Assembly: GCA_900470965.1 (NCBI GenBank)
Contig: UCCS01000113.1
Span: forward strand, 1 to 51,434
Origin: Hyphomicrobiales bacterium
GTDB taxonomy: Bacteria > Pseudomonadota > Alphaproteobacteria > Rhizobiales > Rhizobiaceae
Length of the DNA stretch: 51,434 nt
Reading direction: 5' to 3'
Positions 34,082 through 42,936 of the stretch are shown here, piece by piece; the stretch's first letter is position 1; every line of letters begins with the position of its first letter. The position numbers and the translations under genes are program-made. Below the pieces are notes generated by a model. That model had not been told where the DNA came from. It searched no databases and saw only the letters and a program-made list of their open reading frames with translations.

Positions 34082-34171
34082 ATGTGCATTTTTCCCGCTC
34101 ATCATCACACTGCCAGGCTCGGCAGGTTTCCGCACCTCGATGCGGTTTTCGAAACGTCCCGTCTTCGATGA
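34082..34171 (+). CDS. Possible small ORF in the eryEFG leader
   Basis: A 29-codon frame (MCIFPAHHHTARL... to RLR) preceded by GGAGGAGG about 7 bases upstream, the strongest ribosome site in the whole control region. It contains a run of three His after a Cys at position 2. The stop lies 72 bases before the DUF2291 gene. It may be a leader peptide; no family is recognised. Confidence 0.3.
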   Translation: MCIFPAHHHTARLGRFPHLDAVFETSRLR

Positions 34172-34243
34172 AGCAGCCGCAAGGCTTTCGCCAGTTTCAT
34201 CCTCTTCCGGCATAAATCCGACCAGCCGCAAAGGTCGTCAGCA

Positions 34244-34900
34244 ATGAATACTCAGCCCGCTCATGCAGCATCCGCGCCAGGCAAAGGCAACCTGAAGATC
34301 ATCGTCAGTGCCATTGCGGCAATCGTGGTCATCGGCGCAATCGCGCTCGACACCAAGGTCGTCAAGATTGGCTCGGAGAGCGACGTGCGGCAGCAGGCCT
34401 TTTCTCCGGAAACCTTCGGCGCCGAGCAGTTTCCAAAGATCCAGGCGGACGTCGAAAAGAGGGCCGTGGCTGCGTCTGAGCTGGCGACGGCGATCGTGGC
34501 GGACAAGAAGGCTGCCGGCGAGAAATACGGCGTTGCCACGAGCACCGGTCCGGTCATCCCAGTGACCTTGAACGGCACCTTCGGCGCGCGCAAATCCAAT
34601 ACCAACGAAATGAAGATCGACGGCTTACCTCCCGAGACGGTGGTCCGTGTCCAGACCGGTCCTGCGGTCAATGGCACGGACCTCCGCGATGCCACAGGCA
34701 CGATCGAATTCGGTCAGTTCACCAATCAGATTCAGTATCAGGATGCCGGCTCGGCCATCAATAACGAGATGAAGAAAGCCGTATTCGCCGGCCTTGATCC
34801 GGACCAACTCGATGGCAAAACGGCAACTGTCGTCGGCGTCTTCAAACTCATCAACCCGAAAAACTGGCTCGTAACTCCGGTCAAGGTCGACGTCAAATGA
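34244..34900 (+). CDS. DUF2291-family membrane-anchored periplasmic protein
   Basis: 218 residues. A short cytoplasmic N-terminus and one membrane segment (about residues 17-35, LKIIVSAIAAIVVIGAIAL) precede a periplasmic domain ending in VVGVFKLINPKNWLVTPVKVDVK, the pattern of DUF2291 proteins. These are regularly encoded beside ribose-type sugar importers, but their job is unknown; an accessory role in assembly or substrate delivery is possible. It is the first full gene of the eryEFG operon and overlaps eryE by ATGA. Confidence 0.82.
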   Translation: MNTQPAHAASAPGKGNLKIIVSAIAAIVVIGAIALDTKVVKIGSESDVRQQAFSPETFGAEQFPKIQADVEKRAVAASELATAIVADKKAAGEKYGVATSTGPVIPVTLNGTFGARKSNTNEMKIDGLPPETVVRVQTGPAVNGTDLRDATGTIEFGQFTNQIQYQDAGSAINNEMKKAVFAGLDPDQLDGKTATVVGVFKLINPKNWLVTPVKVDVK

Positions 34901-36441
34901 GCGAGCCGATCTCCGCATCCGAAGTCCTTGGCGAGGTCGTCCTGGCTGCCCGCAATATTGCCAAATCCTATGGCAGCGTGCATGCCCTCAAGGGCGTCAA
35001 TTTCGATATCCATCGCGGTCAGATCACCACGTTGTTCGGTGAGAATGGGGCGGGCAAATCAACGCTGATGAAGATCCTTTCGGGCGTCGTCCAGCCGACG
35101 TCGGGCGAAATCATTCTCGACGGCGCACCGATCAGCTTCAGCTCATCGACCCATGCCCGCGAATGCGGCATCTCGATCATTCACCAGGAGCTCAGCCTCG
35201 CGCCCAATCTCAGCGTGCGCGACAACATCTTCATGGGCCGCGAGATCATCAAGGGAGGCGTGGTCGATTTCGCGGAAGAAGAGCGCCAGACGCGCATTTT
35301 GATGGAAGAACTGGAAGAGGAGATCGATCCGCTGACCAAGGTGGAGGATCTGCGTCTCGGCCAGCAACAGATTGTCGAAATTGCCCGAGCGCTATCCGTC
35401 AATTCGCGTATCCTGATCATGGATGAGCCGACCTCGGCGCTCAGCGCAGCTGAAGTCGAAGTGCTTTTCAAAGTCATCCACGATCTGACCAATCGCGGCG
35501 TGTCGATCGTCTACATCTCACATCACCTTGAGGAAGCGCTGCAGATCACCAATCACGCCGTCGTCTTGCGTGATGGCACCATGACAGCCTATGCGCAACG
35601 CAAGGACATCGATCTCGAATGGATCGTCCGCAACATGGTGGGCGACAATTTCGATCTCGGCAATCCGCCCGAAGGCTATGAATTCGGCAAGGCTGCACTG
35701 TCGATCGACAATCTGACGGTTCCAGGCCCCTCCGGGTCGGCCTTCAATTCCGTCGACCGTCTCTCGCTTGACGTGCGCGCCGGGGAGGTCGTCTGCATCT
35801 ACGGCCTGATGGGCGCCGGACGCACCGAGCTTCTGGAATGCGTGGCCGGACGGTTGCGTGCAAGCAGCGGCGCCATTCGGCTTGAGGGCCAGGATGTCGG
35901 GCATTTGAGCATCGCCGGACGCATCGCAAGCGGCCTCGTGCTGGTGCCCGAGGATCGCCAGCGCGACGGCCTCGTCCAGACGATGACGGTCGGTTCCAAC
36001 CTGTCGCTTGCCAGCATCGGCGCCTTTACCAAGGGACTGTTCACATCCGGCCGTCGCGAGCGCGAGCTTGTCGATGCCTCCATTCGCAAAGTCCGCGTCA
36101 AGACCGATGGAGGAGAGGCCGCCATCGGCTCGCTGTCTGGCGGCAACCAGCAGAAGGTGGTCATCGGCAAGATGCTGGCGACAGACCCGAAGGTCATTCT
36201 TCTCGACGAGCCGAGCCGCGGCATCGACATCGGCGCTAAGGCGGAAGTCTTCAAGCTGCTGGCCGAACGTGCCCGGCAGGGTCTCGCTGTCGTCTACTCG
36301 ACTTCCGAGGTCAACGAATGCCTGAGCATCGCGCACCGCATCATCGTCATGCATCGCGGCCGGATCTCGGCTGAATTCGGTGCTGACGTCACCAAGGAAA
36401 AGATCATGGCCGCCTCAGGCGAAGCTATGGTCGCGCACTAG
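34897..36441 (+). CDS. eryE: Erythritol ABC transporter ATP-binding protein EryE
   Basis: 514 residues with two nucleotide-binding domains. The first has Walker A GENGAGKST (about 49-57), signature LRLGQQQIVEIARAL and Walker B ILIMDEPTSAL. The second has the degenerate Walker A GLMGAGRTEL and the canonical LSGGNQQKVVIGK and VILLDEPSRGID. This asymmetric layout is normal for the RbsA class. It powers the importer formed with EryF and EryG. The name rests on the position divergent from eryABCD, as in Rhizobium leguminosarum. The start is fixed by the ATGA overlap with the upstream gene. Confidence 0.93.
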   Translation: MSEPISASEVLGEVVLAARNIAKSYGSVHALKGVNFDIHRGQITTLFGENGAGKSTLMKILSGVVQPTSGEIILDGAPISFSSSTHARECGISIIHQELSLAPNLSVRDNIFMGREIIKGGVVDFAEEERQTRILMEELEEEIDPLTKVEDLRLGQQQIVEIARALSVNSRILIMDEPTSALSAAEVEVLFKVIHDLTNRGVSIVYISHHLEEALQITNHAVVLRDGTMTAYAQRKDIDLEWIVRNMVGDNFDLGNPPEGYEFGKAALSIDNLTVPGPSGSAFNSVDRLSLDVRAGEVVCIYGLMGAGRTELLECVAGRLRASSGAIRLEGQDVGHLSIAGRIASGLVLVPEDRQRDGLVQTMTVGSNLSLASIGAFTKGLFTSGRRERELVDASIRKVRVKTDGGEAAIGSLSGGNQQKVVIGKMLATDPKVILLDEPSRGIDIGAKAEVFKLLAERARQGLAVVYSTSEVNECLSIAHRIIVMHRGRISAEFGADVTKEKIMAASGEAMVAH

Positions 36442-36464
36442 CCCGGAATTATGGAGCACTGATT

Positions 36465-37517
36465 ATGTCAGTCACGAACATCACCGAAAAGAAGTCAGTG
36501 TCGCATGGGCAAAAGCGCAACACCAACCTCGTGCGCCTTATCCTGGAAGGCCGCGCCTTCTTCGCGCTCATCGTCATCATCGCGGTCTTCTCGTTCCTGT
36601 CACCCTATTACTTCAGCCTCAGTAACTTCCTGACCATGGCCTCGCATGTTGCGATCTTCGGCATCCTGGCGATCGGCATGCTGCTGGTGATCCTGAATGG
36701 TGGCATCGATCTTTCGGTCGGCTCGACGCTCGGGCTTGCCGGCTGCATGGCAGGCTTCCTCATGCAGGGCGTAACGCTGACTTCGTTCGGCGTCATCCTT
36801 TATCCGCCGGTCTGGGCCGTGGTGGTCATTACCTGCGCGCTCGGCGCTGTCGTCGGCGCGGTCAACGGCGTGCTGGTCGCCTACTTGAAGGTTCCGGCCT
36901 TCGTCGCCTCGCTTGGCGTGCTCTACGTCGCCCGTGGTATCGCGCTGCTGATGACCAATGGTCTCACCTACAACAATCTCGGCGGCCGCCCGGAGCTTGG
37001 CAATACCGGCTTCGACTGGCTCGGCTTCAATCGCCTCGCAGGCATTCCGATCGGCGTCATCGTGCTCGCCGTCCTCGCGATCATCTGCGGCATCGTCCTC
37101 AGCCGCACGGCCTTTGGTCGCTGGCTTTATGCCTCCGGCGGCAATGAGCGTGCGGCCGATCTCTCGGGCGTGCCGGTCAAGCGCGTCAAGATCATCGTCT
37201 ATGTGCTCTCGGGCGTCTGCGCGGCAATTGCCGGCCTGGTCCTGTCGTCGCAACTGACCTCAGCCGGTCCGACTGCCGGCACGACCTACGAATTGACGGC
37301 GATCGCGGCAGTCGTCATCGGCGGTGCGGCGCTGACGGGCGGGCGCGGCACGGTACGCGGCACGATGCTCGGCGCCTTTGTGATCGGCTTCCTGTCGGAC
37401 GGCCTCGTCATCATCGGCGTCTCGGCCTACTGGCAGACAGTCTTCACCGGCGCGGTCATCGTCCTCGCTGTCCTCATGAACAGCATCCAATACGGGCGCC
37501 GGGCAAAATCGTCCTGA
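36465..37517 (+). CDS. eryF: Erythritol ABC transporter permease EryF (RbsC family)
   Basis: 350-residue inner-membrane permease. It has an extended basic N-terminus, then about nine or ten hydrophobic segments, with the RbsC hallmark NGGIDLSVGSTLGLAG near residue 80 and the C-terminal AAVVIGGAALTGGRGTVRGTMLG block. GGAG precedes ATG 36465 by 8 bases. It lies 23 bases downstream of eryE. Confidence 0.93.
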   Translation: MSVTNITEKKSVSHGQKRNTNLVRLILEGRAFFALIVIIAVFSFLSPYYFSLSNFLTMASHVAIFGILAIGMLLVILNGGIDLSVGSTLGLAGCMAGFLMQGVTLTSFGVILYPPVWAVVVITCALGAVVGAVNGVLVAYLKVPAFVASLGVLYVARGIALLMTNGLTYNNLGGRPELGNTGFDWLGFNRLAGIPIGVIVLAVLAIICGIVLSRTAFGRWLYASGGNERAADLSGVPVKRVKIIVYVLSGVCAAIAGLVLSSQLTSAGPTAGTTYELTAIAAVVIGGAALTGGRGTVRGTMLGAFVIGFLSDGLVIIGVSAYWQTVFTGAVIVLAVLMNSIQYGRRAKSS

Positions 37518-37617
37518 CGTCCGCAACAGAACTTATCCGCGAAGGCAACTGAAGGCCGATCGCGGAAAGCACCGCCGGTTTCCGGCAGCACCTGAACTCA
37601 CAAATGGGAGAGAGACT

Positions 37618-38565
37618 ATGTTTAAGAAAGGCATGCGCATTCTTCTGGCAGCCGCGGCTGTCGCCCCGATCCTCGTCAGCTCCGCCTGGGCGGCAGGCCA
37701 GATGACGATCATCGTCAATGATCCGTCCAACCCCTACTGGCTGACGGAGGGCAACGTCGCCAAGGCGACAGCCGAAAAGCTCGGCTACACCGCCTCGGTC
37801 AGTGCGCACAAGGGCGACACCAACACCGAAAGCAACATGATCGATACCGCCATCACCAACAAGTCGGTCGCCATCATTCTTGACCCGGCAAATGCCGATG
37901 GTTCCATCGGCGCGGTCAAGAAGGCAGTTGCCGCAGGTATCCCGGTCATCCTCGTCAATGCCGAGATCAACCAGGAAGGCCTCGCCAAGGCGCAGCTCGT
38001 TTCGAACAACGCCCAGGGTGCCGCAATCGGTGCGCAGCAGTGGGTCGAAGCGGTCGGTGACAAGGGCAAGTATGCCGAGCTCCTCGGTGCCCCGTCGGAC
38101 AACAATGCCGCCACGCGCTCGAACGGCTATGAGACCGTTCTGACCCAGTACCCCGATCTCCAGAAGGTCGCCAAGGAAGTTGCCAACTGGGACCGCACCC
38201 AGGGTCACAACAAGATGCAGTCCATGCTGCAGGCCAATCCCGACATTATCGGCGTAATCTCCGGCAATGACGAAATGGCGCTCGGCGCCATCGCGGCACT
38301 GAAGGAAGCCGGCAAGCTCGCCAACATCAAGGTCGGCGGCTTCGACGGTTCGCCGGATGCGGTCGCCGCGATCAAGGCGGGCGAACTGCAATATACCGTC
38401 CTGCAGCCCGTCGCCGTCTTCTCCGAGGAAGCCGTCAAGCAGGCTGATAACGTCATCAAGACGGGCAGCACCGGCGCCAAGAGCGAAAAGCAGCTGTTCG
38501 ATTGCCTCCTGATCACCAAGGACAATATCGACAAGTACACCGGCCCGTTCGTTCTGTCACAGTAA
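37618..38565 (+). CDS. eryG: Erythritol ABC transporter periplasmic binding protein EryG
   Basis: 315 residues. A signal peptide (MFKKGMRILLAAAAVAPILV... cleavage after AWA, about residue 25) precedes a type I sugar-binding fold with NDPSNPYWLTEGNVAKATAEK, VAIILDPANADGS, IPVILVNAEIN and VGGFDGSPDAVAAI. GGGAGAG lies just upstream of ATG 37618. The 100-base gap after eryF contains a small hairpin (37574-37586), as often seen before highly expressed receptor genes. It is the last gene of the operon, followed by a terminator. Confidence 0.94.
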   Translation: MFKKGMRILLAAAAVAPILVSSAWAAGQMTIIVNDPSNPYWLTEGNVAKATAEKLGYTASVSAHKGDTNTESNMIDTAITNKSVAIILDPANADGSIGAVKKAVAAGIPVILVNAEINQEGLAKAQLVSNNAQGAAIGAQQWVEAVGDKGKYAELLGAPSDNNAATRSNGYETVLTQYPDLQKVAKEVANWDRTQGHNKMQSMLQANPDIIGVISGNDEMALGAIAALKEAGKLANIKVGGFDGSPDAVAAIKAGELQYTVLQPVAVFSEEAVKQADNVIKTGSTGAKSEKQLFDCLLITKDNIDKYTGPFVLSQ

Positions 38566-38572
38566 TGAGAAA

Positions 38573-38596
38573 GAGGGCGCTCGACCGGGCGCCCTC
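38573..38596 (+). terminator. Terminator of the eryEFG operon
   Basis: GAGGGCGC and GCGCCCTC form a perfect 8-bp GC-rich stem with an 8-base loop, starting 7 bases after the eryG stop. A partial T-rich run (CCTTGACCTTTT) follows. Confidence 0.7.
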
Positions 38597-38698
38597 CTTG
38601 ACCTTTTCGACCGTATCAAGCCGCTTTCGCCTTCTTTGCCTTGGCATGGCAATCACTATACGAAGCTGGGATATAGAATTCAGCGACAAGGGTGACCC

Positions 38699-39541
38699 GT
38701 GACACAGAAGACCAATCAGGGCGATGAGCTGTTGGATCAGCTGACCAGCGACAGCCGTCAGACACGCCAGGTCGCGCGCCGGCGTATGATCGCGGAGGCC
38801 GTCATGAGCGAAGGTTCGATGCGGATCGAGGATCTGACCGATCGTTTTGGCATCAGCCTGATGACGGCGCATCGCGATGTGGATGAGCTCGTGAGCCGCG
38901 GGATCTTCCGGAAGACACGCGGCATCGTCACTGCCGCTGCCACCAACCTTATCGAATCCAGCGATGTCTACCGCTCGAGCCGACAGTCGGCGGAAAAGAA
39001 AGTGATCGCGGAGGCTGCCATGCAGTTCGTCGAACCGGGACAGGCCATCTTTTTTGACGATTCCACGACTGTCCTGCAGATGGCATCGCATCTCACCTCG
39101 AAGGTGCCGATCACCGCCATCACCAATTCGCTGACGCTGATGAATGCGTTGACCGGCATGCACGACGTCACCCTGCTCGCGCTCGGCGGCCAGTATTACA
39201 ACTGGTGCAATGCCTTCATGGGACGAATGACGATCAACGAGATCAGGGGCTTGCGGGCGGATATCGCATTTGTTTCCATGTCGGCCATTAACGACGGCAT
39301 CGTGCTGCATCAATCGCCCGAGACCGTCGATACCAAGCGCGCCATGTTCGACTGTTCGGTCAAACGCATCCTGCTTGCCGACCACACCAAATTCGAACGG
39401 CGCGCGCTTCACAGCTTCGCGGCGCTCGATGAATTCGACGTCGTCATCGTCGACGACAAGACCCTCCCCGTTCACATCGACCGGATGCGCTCCAGGGATA
39501 TCAATGTCGTCATTGCCAGGACCGGCAACGGGCGCATGTGA
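38699..39541 (+). CDS. DeoR-family transcriptional regulator of the second polyol operon
   Basis: 280 residues from a GTG start at 38699 with AAGGGTG upstream. The DeoR helix-turn-helix lies at about residues 40-75 (MRIEDLTDRFGISLMTAHRDVDELVSRGIFRKTRG) after an extra 25-residue N-terminus. The sensing domain has AIFFDDSTTVLQMASHL, ITAITNSLTLM, LALGGQYYN and ADIAFVSMSAI. It is the first gene of an operon with an FGGY kinase and a GlpD-like dehydrogenase. The 133-base gap upstream holds the eryG terminator and a short AT-poor promoter area in which I find no convincing operator. Confidence 0.92.
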   Translation: MTQKTNQGDELLDQLTSDSRQTRQVARRRMIAEAVMSEGSMRIEDLTDRFGISLMTAHRDVDELVSRGIFRKTRGIVTAAATNLIESSDVYRSSRQSAEKKVIAEAAMQFVEPGQAIFFDDSTTVLQMASHLTSKVPITAITNSLTLMNALTGMHDVTLLALGGQYYNWCNAFMGRMTINEIRGLRADIAFVSMSAINDGIVLHQSPETVDTKRAMFDCSVKRILLADHTKFERRALHSFAALDEFDVVIVDDKTLPVHIDRMRSRDINVVIARTGNGRM

Positions 39542-39571
39542 CCGGACCGCCCGGCCGCGATAGAAAGGTGA

Positions 39572-41113
39572 ATGTGCATGCCGAGTCTTCTCGGGATTGA
39601 TAGCGGCCTGACCGTCACGAAGGCCGTCATTTTCGATATCGACGGCACGCCGATCGCCGTCGCCCGGCGGCGCGTTAGCCAGCTCATCCCGAGGCCGCGT
39701 TTCGTGGAACGGGACATGCGCGAATTGTGGACCGCGACGGCTGAGGCCATCCGCGAGGCGGTCATCCTCAGCGGCCGGCCGGCAAGCGATATCCAGGCCG
39801 TGGCGGCAACGGCGCATGGCGATGGCATTTATGTGCTGGATCAGGCGCAGGAGCCGCTTGGCAATGGCATCGTGTCACTGGACAGCCGGGCGGGTGATAT
39901 TGTCGATCAATGGACTGATAACAAGGTCGCCGACGAGGCGATCGCGCTCACAGGTCAGGTGCCGCATGTCTCCGCCCCGTCGGCGCTGCTGGCCTGGATT
40001 CGGGATCATGAGCCGGAACGATTTAAGCGTATCGGCCACATCATGAGCTGCAAGGACTGGCTGCGATTTTGCCTGACCGGCACCGTCGGCACCGATCGCA
40101 CCGAAGCAAGCACCTCCTTCACCGATGTCAGGACACAAGACTATAGCGAGGACGCACTGCGCCTGTTCGGCTTGCAGGCGCTTGCCAGAGCACTGCCGCC
40201 GGCCTCGCGCTCGGACGAGATCGTTGGACGAATAACTGCCGATGCAGCGCGGTTGACCGGCCTCCTCGAGGGCACGCCCGTGGCTGCCGGATTGCATGAC
40301 GTGACCGCTTCGGCGCTCGGCGCGGGTGGTTATGCCGACGGCATCGTCGCCGTCATTGCCGGAACCTATTCGATCAATGAGACGCTGTCTTTCGAACCGC
40401 GCGTCGATCGACGCTGGTTCTGCCGCAATGGAATTGCGCCAGGCGTCTGGAACAGCATGTCGATTTCGCCTGCATCGAGCGCGAACTACGAATGGTTCAT
40501 CGAAAAACTATGTGGCCGAGAGTGGACGGACTGCGAAACCAAGGGCATTTCCATTCACGCTTTGCTGGCTTCGGAGATCGAGGCGGCTTTTGACCGGCCG
40601 TCATCGGTGCTTTTCCACCCCTATCTCTTCGGCTCTCCTTACGGCGCATCGGCAAGCGCAAGCTTCTTCGGGCTCGGCGGCTGGCATGACCGCGGCGACA
40701 TGCTAAGGGCCGTCATGGAAGGCATCGCGTTCAACCATCGCATCCATGTCGATGCCCTGCGTGACGGCTTTGCCGTCAAGGAAGCGCGCCTTGCCGGTGG
40801 CGTGTCACGCAATCCCGCAGTTGCGCAGCTGTTTGCCGATGTGCTTGCAATGCCGGTGACGGTAACCGGCACCGATGAGGCAGCGGCTTGGGGGGCTGCC
40901 ATTTGCGCTGGCGCAGGCGCCGGTCTTTACCCGGACCCACAAAGCGCTCCAACAAAGGACAAGCAGGGCAAGACCTGCAAGCCGGACGCTGCTCGCAGCG
41001 CCGATTACGAAAAGCGCTACCGCCTCTTCCTCGAAATTGCAGAAACAATGACGCCGCTTTGGCCGAAGATCGCCGGCCTTGCGCAGGACAGCGCGGCAGA
41101 GGCCGCAGTTTAG
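39572..41113 (+). CDS. FGGY-family carbohydrate kinase, second polyol operon
   Basis: 513 residues. Phosphate-1 loop GIDSGLTVTKAVIFD, then AVAATAHGDGIYVLD, SLDSRAGDIV, SCKDWLRFCLTG, GTYSINETL and, near the C-terminus, ARLAGGVSRNPAVAQLFADVL and EAAAWGAAICAG. It resembles the L-xylulose kinase side of the family more than GlpK, but the substrate cannot be settled by eye. It lies 30 bases after the DeoR gene and 12 before the dehydrogenase, so its product is expected to be oxidised by that enzyme. ATG 39572 and an ATG two codons later are both plausible; AAAGG precedes. Confidence 0.9.
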   Translation: MCMPSLLGIDSGLTVTKAVIFDIDGTPIAVARRRVSQLIPRPRFVERDMRELWTATAEAIREAVILSGRPASDIQAVAATAHGDGIYVLDQAQEPLGNGIVSLDSRAGDIVDQWTDNKVADEAIALTGQVPHVSAPSALLAWIRDHEPERFKRIGHIMSCKDWLRFCLTGTVGTDRTEASTSFTDVRTQDYSEDALRLFGLQALARALPPASRSDEIVGRITADAARLTGLLEGTPVAAGLHDVTASALGAGGYADGIVAVIAGTYSINETLSFEPRVDRRWFCRNGIAPGVWNSMSISPASSANYEWFIEKLCGREWTDCETKGISIHALLASEIEAAFDRPSSVLFHPYLFGSPYGASASASFFGLGGWHDRGDMLRAVMEGIAFNHRIHVDALRDGFAVKEARLAGGVSRNPAVAQLFADVLAMPVTVTGTDEAAAWGAAICAGAGAGLYPDPQSAPTKDKQGKTCKPDAARSADYEKRYRLFLEIAETMTPLWPKIAGLAQDSAAEAAV

Positions 41114-41125
41114 GACAACAGCACC

Positions 41126-42871
41126 ATGATCCCCGACACGCTTGGGCGCAGCCCGGATATCCGCGAGCACGATGTCGACGTCGTGATCCTTGGAGCAGGC
41201 ATCAATGGCGCCGGACTGTTTCGCGACCTCGCGGCTCAGGGCGTCAGCTGCATGATCGTCGACAAATCGGACTTTGGTTCCGGGACGAGTGCTGCGCCGT
41301 CCCGCCTCATTCACGGTGGATTGAAATATCTGGAAACCGGAGAATTCGGCCTGGTTGCCCAATCCACTCTGGAGCGTAATCTGCTCTTGAAAAACGCGCC
41401 GCATTGCGTCGAAGCGCTGCCGACATTCATTCCGATCTTTTCGTGGACACGCGGCATCTGGGCGGCACTGCAGACATTGTTCGGCTCAAAGACTGCGCCC
41501 CGCAGCCGCGGCGCCGTTCTCATCAAGATCGGTCTTTCCCTTTACGACTTCTTCGGTTCACGCGACCGCGTGATGCCGCGCCACCGGCTGATCCTGAAAA
41601 AGAGGGCCAGGCGAGAAATGCCGCATGTGACTCAGGCGATTGTCGCCGGGGGTATCTACTACGACGCAAAAATCAGCCGGCCGGAACGCCTCGTCTATGA
41701 ACTCGTCAAGGATGGGCTGGAGGCGAACCCGCATTGCACCGCAGCAAATTTCGTCACACTGACCGCCTGCGCGGAAGGCCGTCTGAACTTCCGACGGGAG
41801 GATGGCGGCGAATTCTCGGTGCGTCCGAGGCTCGTCGTGAACGCGGCAGGCCCGTGGATCGATCATGTCAACGAAGCGCTCGGCGCGCCCTCGCACCTGA
41901 TCGGCGGCACGAAGGGTTCGCATATCCTCATCGATCATCCCGAACTGGTGCGCAGCCTCAACGGCCACATGATCTATTTCGAAGCCGATGACGGCCGCAT
42001 CTGCCTGGTCTACGGCTATCTCGGGCTTGCGCTCGTCGGCTCGACGGATATCCCGAGTCGTGATCCCGACACAGTACGCTGCGAGGAACCCGAAATCGAT
42101 TACTTCCTGCAGAGCCTCAGATCACTGCTGCCGACATTGCGCTTCGATCGCGAGCAGATCGTCTACACCTATAGCGGCATCCGGCCGCTTCCCGCCTCCG
42201 ATGGAACAGCGCCCGGCCTGATCAGCCGCGACCATTCAGCGCCGGTCATCGAAGCGGATGGCAAGCGGCCTTTTGCCATCATGTCGCTGGTCGGCGGCAA
42301 ATGGACGACGTTTCGTGGTTTTGCCGAGGAGGTTGCCGATAGTGTTCTTTCCCGGCTGGAGCGTTCGCGCAAGCAGTCAACCCGCTACCTTGCGATCGGC
42401 GGCGGAAAGGCATTTCCGGCAGACGCGCAGGCAAGACGGGTCTTCGTTGACAGGATCGCGAAGACTGCAGGCCTTACGGCCGCGCGCGCAGAGCAGCTTC
42501 TGAACCGCTACGGAACGACGGCCGAGGCGGTGGCAACGTTCCCCTCCGATCATTCCGACGAACGGCGCCTGTCGGGAGCCGCACATTACAGCTTTCGGGA
42601 AATAGACTGGATCGCGCGCAATGAGCTTGTGATCCATCTCGCCGATATCGTTTTGCGGCGTACGACGATCGCGATCGAGGGCCAACTGACCTACGAAGGT
42701 TTGGTCGATATTGCAGGCATCGCCGCAAAAGCGCTCGGCTGGGACGCTCCGCGTGTCGAACATGAGATCAACGATGTCGTCTCCCTGCTCAAGGCGTTTC
42801 ACGGCCAGACGCTGGCAGCCGGCACACCAGACATCGAACCGGAAAAAAGCGCCCGCCCCGTCAGCCGATGA
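41126..42871 (+). CDS. GlpD-like FAD-dependent polyol-phosphate dehydrogenase
   Basis: 581 residues. The FAD motif LGAGINGAGLFRDLAAQG (about 22-39), the GSGTSAAPSRLIHGGLKYLE block, NAAGPWIDHV, YSGIRPLP and the closing GGKWTTFRGFAEE mark the glycerol-3-phosphate dehydrogenase family, including the C-terminal domain (from about 480). It is only distantly similar to EryB, and longer. GlpD chemistry oxidises the hydroxyl next to the phosphate-bearing carbon and would give a ketose 1-phosphate from a polyol 1-phosphate, with electrons going to quinones. The kinase partner upstream supports a pathway for a polyol other than, or in addition to, glycerol. Confidence 0.88.
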   Translation: MIPDTLGRSPDIREHDVDVVILGAGINGAGLFRDLAAQGVSCMIVDKSDFGSGTSAAPSRLIHGGLKYLETGEFGLVAQSTLERNLLLKNAPHCVEALPTFIPIFSWTRGIWAALQTLFGSKTAPRSRGAVLIKIGLSLYDFFGSRDRVMPRHRLILKKRARREMPHVTQAIVAGGIYYDAKISRPERLVYELVKDGLEANPHCTAANFVTLTACAEGRLNFRREDGGEFSVRPRLVVNAAGPWIDHVNEALGAPSHLIGGTKGSHILIDHPELVRSLNGHMIYFEADDGRICLVYGYLGLALVGSTDIPSRDPDTVRCEEPEIDYFLQSLRSLLPTLRFDREQIVYTYSGIRPLPASDGTAPGLISRDHSAPVIEADGKRPFAIMSLVGGKWTTFRGFAEEVADSVLSRLERSRKQSTRYLAIGGGKAFPADAQARRVFVDRIAKTAGLTAARAEQLLNRYGTTAEAVATFPSDHSDERRLSGAAHYSFREIDWIARNELVIHLADIVLRRTTIAIEGQLTYEGLVDIAGIAAKALGWDAPRVEHEINDVVSLLKAFHGQTLAAGTPDIEPEKSARPVSR

Positions 42872-42873
42872 GA

Positions 42874-42936
42874 TCTAAAGCATGTCGCGCAAAACTGTGC
42901 AGCGGTTTGCGATAGCGACATGCGCGGCACGCTTTA
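42874..42936. repeat. Rhizobial-type palindromic intergenic repeat
   Basis: Nested inverted repeat: AAAGC...GCTTT outer arms (42877-42881 and 42931-42935), GCATGTCGC (42880-42888) paired with GCGACATGC (42915-42923), and an inner GCAAAAC/GGTTTGC pair. Its sequence and symmetry look like the short palindromic elements scattered between genes in Rhizobium and Agrobacterium. It lies between convergent genes and includes the aldolase stop codon at its edge, so it could serve as a two-way terminator. Confidence 0.7.

Larger units (their letters stand above)
33437..34243. promoter_or_regulatory. Divergent ery control region (807 bases)
   Basis: No long gene is present. The stretch separates eryA (leftward) from the DUF2291-eryEFG operon (rightward) and is clearly AT-richer than its surroundings between about 33640 and 33980, as expected for back-to-back promoters. 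It includes a candidate rightward promoter (33945-33973), a GGTGA...TCACC inverted repeat near 33835-33848, and three short frames with strong or plausible ribosome sites. EryD is expected to act here, but I cannot assign its operator. Confidence 0.6.

Noticed and set aside
34026..34247. 73-codon frame ending in ATGA overlap with the DUF2291 gene
   Set aside because: No ribosome site, and its translation looks random. The shorter 29-codon frame in another phase has a much better start signal.
38640..38665. TTGGCATGGCA reminiscent of a sigma-54 promoter before the second DeoR gene
   Set aside because: The -24-like TGGCAT element is present, but the -12 TTGC element is missing at the required spacing.
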